64,000 bases of DNA from Paenibacillus sinopodophylli. Its GTDB lineage: Bacteria; Bacillota; Bacilli; Paenibacillales; Paenibacillaceae. The DNA lies in contig NZ_VDBO01000012.1 of the NCBI RefSeq assembly GCF_005930355.1, positions 62,001 through 126,000 on the forward strand, read 5' to 3'. Under the pieces are notes generated by a model that made no database searches, had not been told where the DNA came from, and saw nothing but the letters and a program-made list of their open reading frames with translations. Below are positions 60,717-64,000 of this stretch, piece by piece (position 1 is the stretch's first letter; each line of letters starts with the position of its first letter). The position numbers and the translations under genes were made by a program.

Positions 60717-60776
60717 CTTTTTCAGGTATATTATAAACATAAACACGGTTGCTGCTAAAGAAAAGAGGTGAACTAA

Positions 60777-61121
60777 ATGGAGATAACCACATTTAGCGCA
60801 CTGGCCGAACAAAGCCGTCTACGCATGGTAGAGCTGCTGCTGGTTGGCCCTATGACTGTTGGAGATATTGCCGACAGGCTGCAGCTTAGACAGCCTCAAG
60901 CCTCTAAGCATCTACGCGTCCTCCTGGACGCCGGGCTTGTCGAAGTACATGCAGATGCCAATCGTCGAAATTATCAGCTTCGCACTGTAGCGTTCCAAGA
61001 GCTCGATTCTTGGCTCGATAGCTATCGGCGTGTATGGGAAGAGAGATTCGATTCGCTTGATAGTTATCTGCATAAGCTGCAAAGCCAACAGCAGAATGAC
61101 AATAAGCCGAGCCAAAACTAG
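60777..61121 (+). CDS. ArsR-family transcriptional regulator
   Basis: A 114-residue winged-helix repressor: FSALAEQSRLRMVELLL, MTVGDIADRLQLRQPQASKHLRVLLDAGLVEV (recognition helix) and RRNYQLR (wing). It lacks the ELCVC-type metal site of ArsR/SmtB, so a metal is not the likely signal. It precedes an SRPBCC gene by 14 bp; this pairing is common, and the regulator usually controls itself and the partner. Confidence 0.88.
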   Translation: MEITTFSALAEQSRLRMVELLLVGPMTVGDIADRLQLRQPQASKHLRVLLDAGLVEVHADANRRNYQLRTVAFQELDSWLDSYRRVWEERFDSLDSYLHKLQSQQQNDNKPSQN

Positions 61122-61135
61122 GGAGGAAATTCACA

Positions 61136-61648
61136 ATGTCTAACCAAATGATCGCTACAGTAATCGGTCAAGAACTTATTCTAGAGCGCGTATTCGAAGC
61201 CCCAAGCGAGCTCGTATTCCAAGTATTCTCGCAAGCAGAGCATCTGAAGCACTGGTGGGGGCCACGCGGCTGGGAGGTTACGGCCTGCACCGTAGATTTC
61301 CGCCCAGGCGGCGTCTGGCATTATTGCATGAAATGCGTAGATCGAAATCAGGGTGACTTTTTCGGCTTCGAATCCTGGGGCAAAGCCGTATATCAAGAAA
61401 TCGTAGATGGAGAGAAAATCATTTATGTCGATTATTTCTCTGATGCTGAGGGCAATGAAAATGAAGATTTGCCTGCCACCCACATCACGATGACCTTTGA
61501 AGCCTTCGAAGACAATAAAACGAAGCTGGTTAGCCGATCAACGTACGCTTCCGCTGAAGCGCTTAAAACCGTTTTGGATATGGGCATGGAGCAAGGCATC
61601 TCCGAAACATGGGATCGCCTAGGTGAGCATCTGCAAACTCTTCAATAA
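61136..61648 (+). CDS. SRPBCC/AHSA1-family protein
   Basis: A 170-residue START-like ligand-binding protein: LILERVFEAPSELVFQVFSQAEHLKHWWGPRGWEV, FRPGGVWHYCM, and the C-terminal MGMEQGISETWDRLGEHLQ. Such proteins bind hydrophobic ligands in a deep pocket; the ligand here is unknown. AGGGAGG is 8 nt before the ATG. It is co-transcribed with the ArsR gene. Confidence 0.88.
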   Translation: MSNQMIATVIGQELILERVFEAPSELVFQVFSQAEHLKHWWGPRGWEVTACTVDFRPGGVWHYCMKCVDRNQGDFFGFESWGKAVYQEIVDGEKIIYVDYFSDAEGNENEDLPATHITMTFEAFEDNKTKLVSRSTYASAEALKTVLDMGMEQGISETWDRLGEHLQTLQ

Positions 61649-61678
61649 AGGAAAGAGCAATCCTTTGCATACACGCAG

Positions 61679-61728
61679 AGAAGGGCAGCCTGAAGGATTC
61701 TATTCGATCCCTCTAGCTGCCCCTCTCT
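61679..61728. terminator. Bidirectional terminator between the SRPBCC and ECF genes
   Basis: AGGGCAGC (61682-61689) pairs with GCTGCCCCT (61716-61724), extended by GAGA/TCTC. It lies between convergent genes. Confidence 0.65.
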
Positions 61729-61745
61729 CTTATTCATCCTATTGC

Positions 61746-62483
61746 TTATTTGTCCCCTGGCTCAATCAGCCCATACTTCGTTTTAATCCGATCCAACTTC
61801 TCCAGCATCGGCCTTGCAAGAATGAACAGAAAGAGCACCGTTGCCGCTGCATGAACGATATCGAACCAGAAACCCGATACGTAAGAGGCCAATAACACCT
61901 GCCAAGAAAACTGCGAGGAAAATATTGAGACGGAGCCGAAATTAATAATGCCTCCATACACAAAAAAAGTCGCTAGTCCGCCGAACAAGCATAGCGAAAG
62001 CTTCGTCTTCTTAAGCAGTCCCTTCTGGAACAAAATGCCCGCAAGAAATCCGATAATGCCAAAACAGAACATTTGCCACGGCGTCCACGGTCCTTGGCCG
62101 AAAAAAAAGTTAGAGACGAAGCCCGCCGTCGCTCCTACGAGAAAACCTGCTTCCGCGCCGAAGCTAACGCCTGCAATAATGACAATTGCCACAACCGGCT
62201 TGAACTGCGGCAGCATGAAAAAAGCAGACCTCCCCGCCACCGCAATCGCGGCCAATACGGCAATGACAATCAGCTCTCGTGCCTGCGGCTTACGCTTCTC
62301 GAACACAAGAGCAAATGGAATCATCGTATACAATACGATGAGCAGACTAATGAAATAATATTTGCGATCGTCCAAAACCACTATGCCTAATATAATCGTA
62401 AGCGGGATGACTACTAGAATAAGCACAGCAGCCAGCCACGTTCTTCTACTTAGGCGTGAGCCTGCTAAAGGCTTCTCTGACAT
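61746..62483 (-). CDS. ECF transporter S component (cobalamin-precursor/CbrT-like)
   Basis: A 245-residue integral membrane protein with about six helices. The segment GQGPWTPWQMFCFGIIGFLAG and FFMLPQFKPVVAIVIIAG resemble the CbrT/CblT group of substrate-binding ECF subunits, which import cobalamin or related vitamins. Its start lies inside the end of the ATPase gene (19-bp overlap), so translation is coupled. The vitamin is inferred from family resemblance only. Confidence 0.78.
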   Translation of the reverse strand: MSEKPLAGSRLSRRTWLAAVLILVVIPLTIILGIVVLDDRKYYFISLLIVLYTMIPFALVFEKRKPQARELIVIAVLAAIAVAGRSAFFMLPQFKPVVAIVIIAGVSFGAEAGFLVGATAGFVSNFFFGQGPWTPWQMFCFGIIGFLAGILFQKGLLKKTKLSLCLFGGLATFFVYGGIINFGSVSIFSSQFSWQVLLASYVSGFWFDIVHAAATVLFLFILARPMLEKLDRIKTKYGLIEPGDK

Positions 62484-64000
62484 CGTTCAATCACATCCTC
62501 TATCGTTACACCATCACGCCATATATGCCGCGCCATCCGATTAGCTGCAGTCGTATAGAAGCTGTTGCCCGCAAAAAACTTGCTTGCTGTATTCGTCGTG
62601 ATGATGCTGCCGTCGAAAAACATTGAACAGATTTCGCCATACTTGGCGCAGAACTCAACGTCGTGCGAAACCATTACAATGGTTACACCGTTAGCATTAA
62701 GTTTTTGTAGAAACTGAGCAAGCTTCTCCTTGAAAAATCCGTCCAAGCCTTTAGTTGGCTCATCCAGCAGCAGAATGCGCGGCTCCAGCAACAAGACCTT
62801 CGCAAGCGCCGCCCGCTGCTGCTCACCTCCACTCAAATCATATGGATGCATATCAAGCAGATGCGCAAGCTCCGCAAAGGCAACGATGTCGGCAATCTTA
62901 CGAGCCTTATCTTCTTTGCTCATTGTAGACTGAGACAGCATTTCCTCCAAGTCCAGCCTTACCGTTTTTTTGACGAACAAGGTTTGCGGGTTTTGTGGAA
63001 GGATACCTACATGGTTTATAAACAGCTCTTGCACATTCATTTTCGCAGGATTTTTTCCGCCTATCAGCACCTTGCCCCGATACGGCTGGACAATTCCGCT
63101 CATCAATGAAAGGGTCGTTGTTTTCCCTGTTCCGTTGCCGCCTACAAGACAATAGAATTGTCCTTCTTTTACTTTGAAGGTCAGGTCTTTTATAATATCA
63201 GCGCCGTTCTTCTCATGCTTGAACCATACATCCTTGAACGAAATGGCAGCAGCAGCCGCTGACGATACGACCGCCGTAGAGCCTTCACTTACTTCCTCCA
63301 TGGAGGCTGCCGTTTTACCGCTCAAATACGTATTAAGCCATTGTCGGCCTTCCTTTACCGTAACAGGACAAGGCAGGCTATTGCTCACACCCGCATAGAT
63401 TTGCATTGGCGTAGGCATAGATAAAAACATCGGATGCTTCATACGACCCAGCGCCGTACCCACCTGCTCAGGCGTACCTTCGGCAATGATTTCGCCCTCA
63501 TCCATGACGATCAGCCGATCGGTTATCGGAACGATCTCCTCCAGCCGATGCTCCGTCATAATAATCGTTGTGCCGAGCTCGCGGTTAATCTTTTTTACCG
63601 TTTCTAGAAAGTCAGACGCCGCAATGGGATCGAGCTGGGAGGTAGGCTCATCGAGAATGAGCACGGACGGATGCATAGCCATAATCGAGGCTAGGTTGAG
63701 CAACTGCTTCTGCCCGCCGGACAGCTCCGAAACATTTTTGCGAAACCAGGTATGGATACCGAAAAAACTTGCCATCTCAGCTACCCGCAGCCTAATCGTC
63801 GCCGTATCGCAGCCAAGACTCTCCAAGCCGAAAGCAAGCTCATGCCACACCTTATCGGTAACAATTTGATTGTCTGGATTCTGAAGCACGAAGCCGATCT
63901 CCGATGCCTGTGTTCGCTGGTCTACCTCTTCCATTAATTGGCCGCTGAAATAAATATGACCGCTCCGCTTGCCATGCGGGGTAAGGATCGCCTTCAACTG
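62465..64000 (-). CDS. Fused double ECF-type ATPase, 5' end outside window
   Basis: At least 510 residues; the frame is open to the right edge and continues. Domain 1 is seen from just after its Walker A: Q-loop GFVLQNPDNQ, signature LSGGQKQLLNLA, Walker B SVLILDEPTSQLDP, switch MTEHRLEE. Domain 2 is complete: GGNGTGKTT, PQNPQTLF, LSGGEQQRAALA, RILLLDEPTKGLD, VSHDVEF. The two halves correspond to EcfA1 and EcfA2 joined in one chain, which energise the S component that overlaps its 3' end. A TTG at 63997 is in frame but is not the true start because Walker A must lie upstream. The T component is not in the window. Confidence 0.87.
   Translation of the reverse strand, partial: QLKAILTPHGKRSGHIYFSGQLMEEVDQRTQASEIGFVLQNPDNQIVTDKVWHELAFGLESLGCDTATIRLRVAEMASFFGIHTWFRKNVSELSGGQKQLLNLASIMAMHPSVLILDEPTSQLDPIAASDFLETVKKINRELGTTIIMTEHRLEEIVPITDRLIVMDEGEIIAEGTPEQVGTALGRMKHPMFLSMPTPMQIYAGVSNSLPCPVTVKEGRQWLNTYLSGKTAASMEEVSEGSTAVVSSAAAAAISFKDVWFKHEKNGADIIKDLTFKVKEGQFYCLVGGNGTGKTTTLSLMSGIVQPYRGKVLIGGKNPAKMNVQELFINHVGILPQNPQTLFVKKTVRLDLEEMLSQSTMSKEDKARKIADIVAFAELAHLLDMHPYDLSGGEQQRAALAKVLLLEPRILLLDEPTKGLDGFFKEKLAQFLQKLNANGVTIVMVSHDVEFCAKYGEICSMFFDGSIITTNTASKFFAGNSFYTTAANRMARHIWRDGVTIEDVIERCQRSL

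Overview
The window looks like chromosomal DNA of a Paenibacillus-type Gram-positive soil bacterium. Evidence: strong AGGAGG-type ribosome sites, frequent TTG/GTG starts, repeated LplB/LplC permease pairs with large lipoprotein sugar-binding proteins, YesM/YesN-type two-component regulators, a giant S-layer-anchored glycosidase, sigma-A promoters and CcpA-type cre sites. No rRNA, tRNA, phage, IS or CRISPR was seen. Both ends cut genes: an LtrA-like membrane protein on the left and an ECF-type ATPase on the right.

Positions 1-44100 are mostly a glycan-use region of several self-contained loci, nearly all on the minus strand. (a) A LacI regulator, a GH35 beta-galactosidase and an ABC importer (2373-10150), with three palindromic operators and a cre site over a consensus promoter. 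(b) A YesM/YesN two-component system, an ABC importer and a GH43 enzyme (10273-18031). (c) An MFS transporter with a possible leader minigene, and an AraC regulator divergent from a glycosidase-like protein (18608-23000). (d) A YesS-like membrane regulator, two paralogous binding proteins, one permease pair and an 1878-residue SLH-anchored GH27 protein (23221-36882). (e) A GH95 alpha-L-fucosidase followed by enzymes that fit non-phosphorylating L-fucose oxidation to pyruvate and lactate (37028-44098). Together these activities (beta-galactose, alpha-galactose or beta-L-arabinopyranose, arabinan/xylan-type and alpha-L-fucose removal) suit plant side chains such as xyloglucan, RG-I or arabinogalactan.

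Positions 44169-53986 hold a minus-strand run: an SsuABC/ThiXYZ-type importer, a RutA-like flavin monooxygenase, a RutB-like cysteine hydrolase, an unusual M20-family protein, a RutF-like flavin reductase and an FMN reductase, then a TetR regulator with an extra flavodoxin-like domain and a DHA2 efflux pump. A perfect TGTNA-N7-TNACA box (GlnR/TnrA type) lies on the -35 element of its promoter. I infer a nitrogen-controlled pathway for uptake and oxidative ring opening of an N-heterocycle such as a pyrimidine.

Positions 54522-64000 are mixed housekeeping and signalling genes: a MidA-like methyltransferase with TPRs, an ABC-F ATPase, an EAL phosphodiesterase, YdeI-like, DUF805 and VOC proteins, an ArsR/SRPBCC pair and an ECF vitamin-type transporter. 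Non-coding features worth noting are a ~95-bp repeat with two covarying hairpins (2207-2301 and 56115-56209), a degenerate ~51-bp-period hairpin array (18236-18420), and an AT-rich 121-bp segment bounded by a perfect 16-bp inverted repeat (54206-54326).
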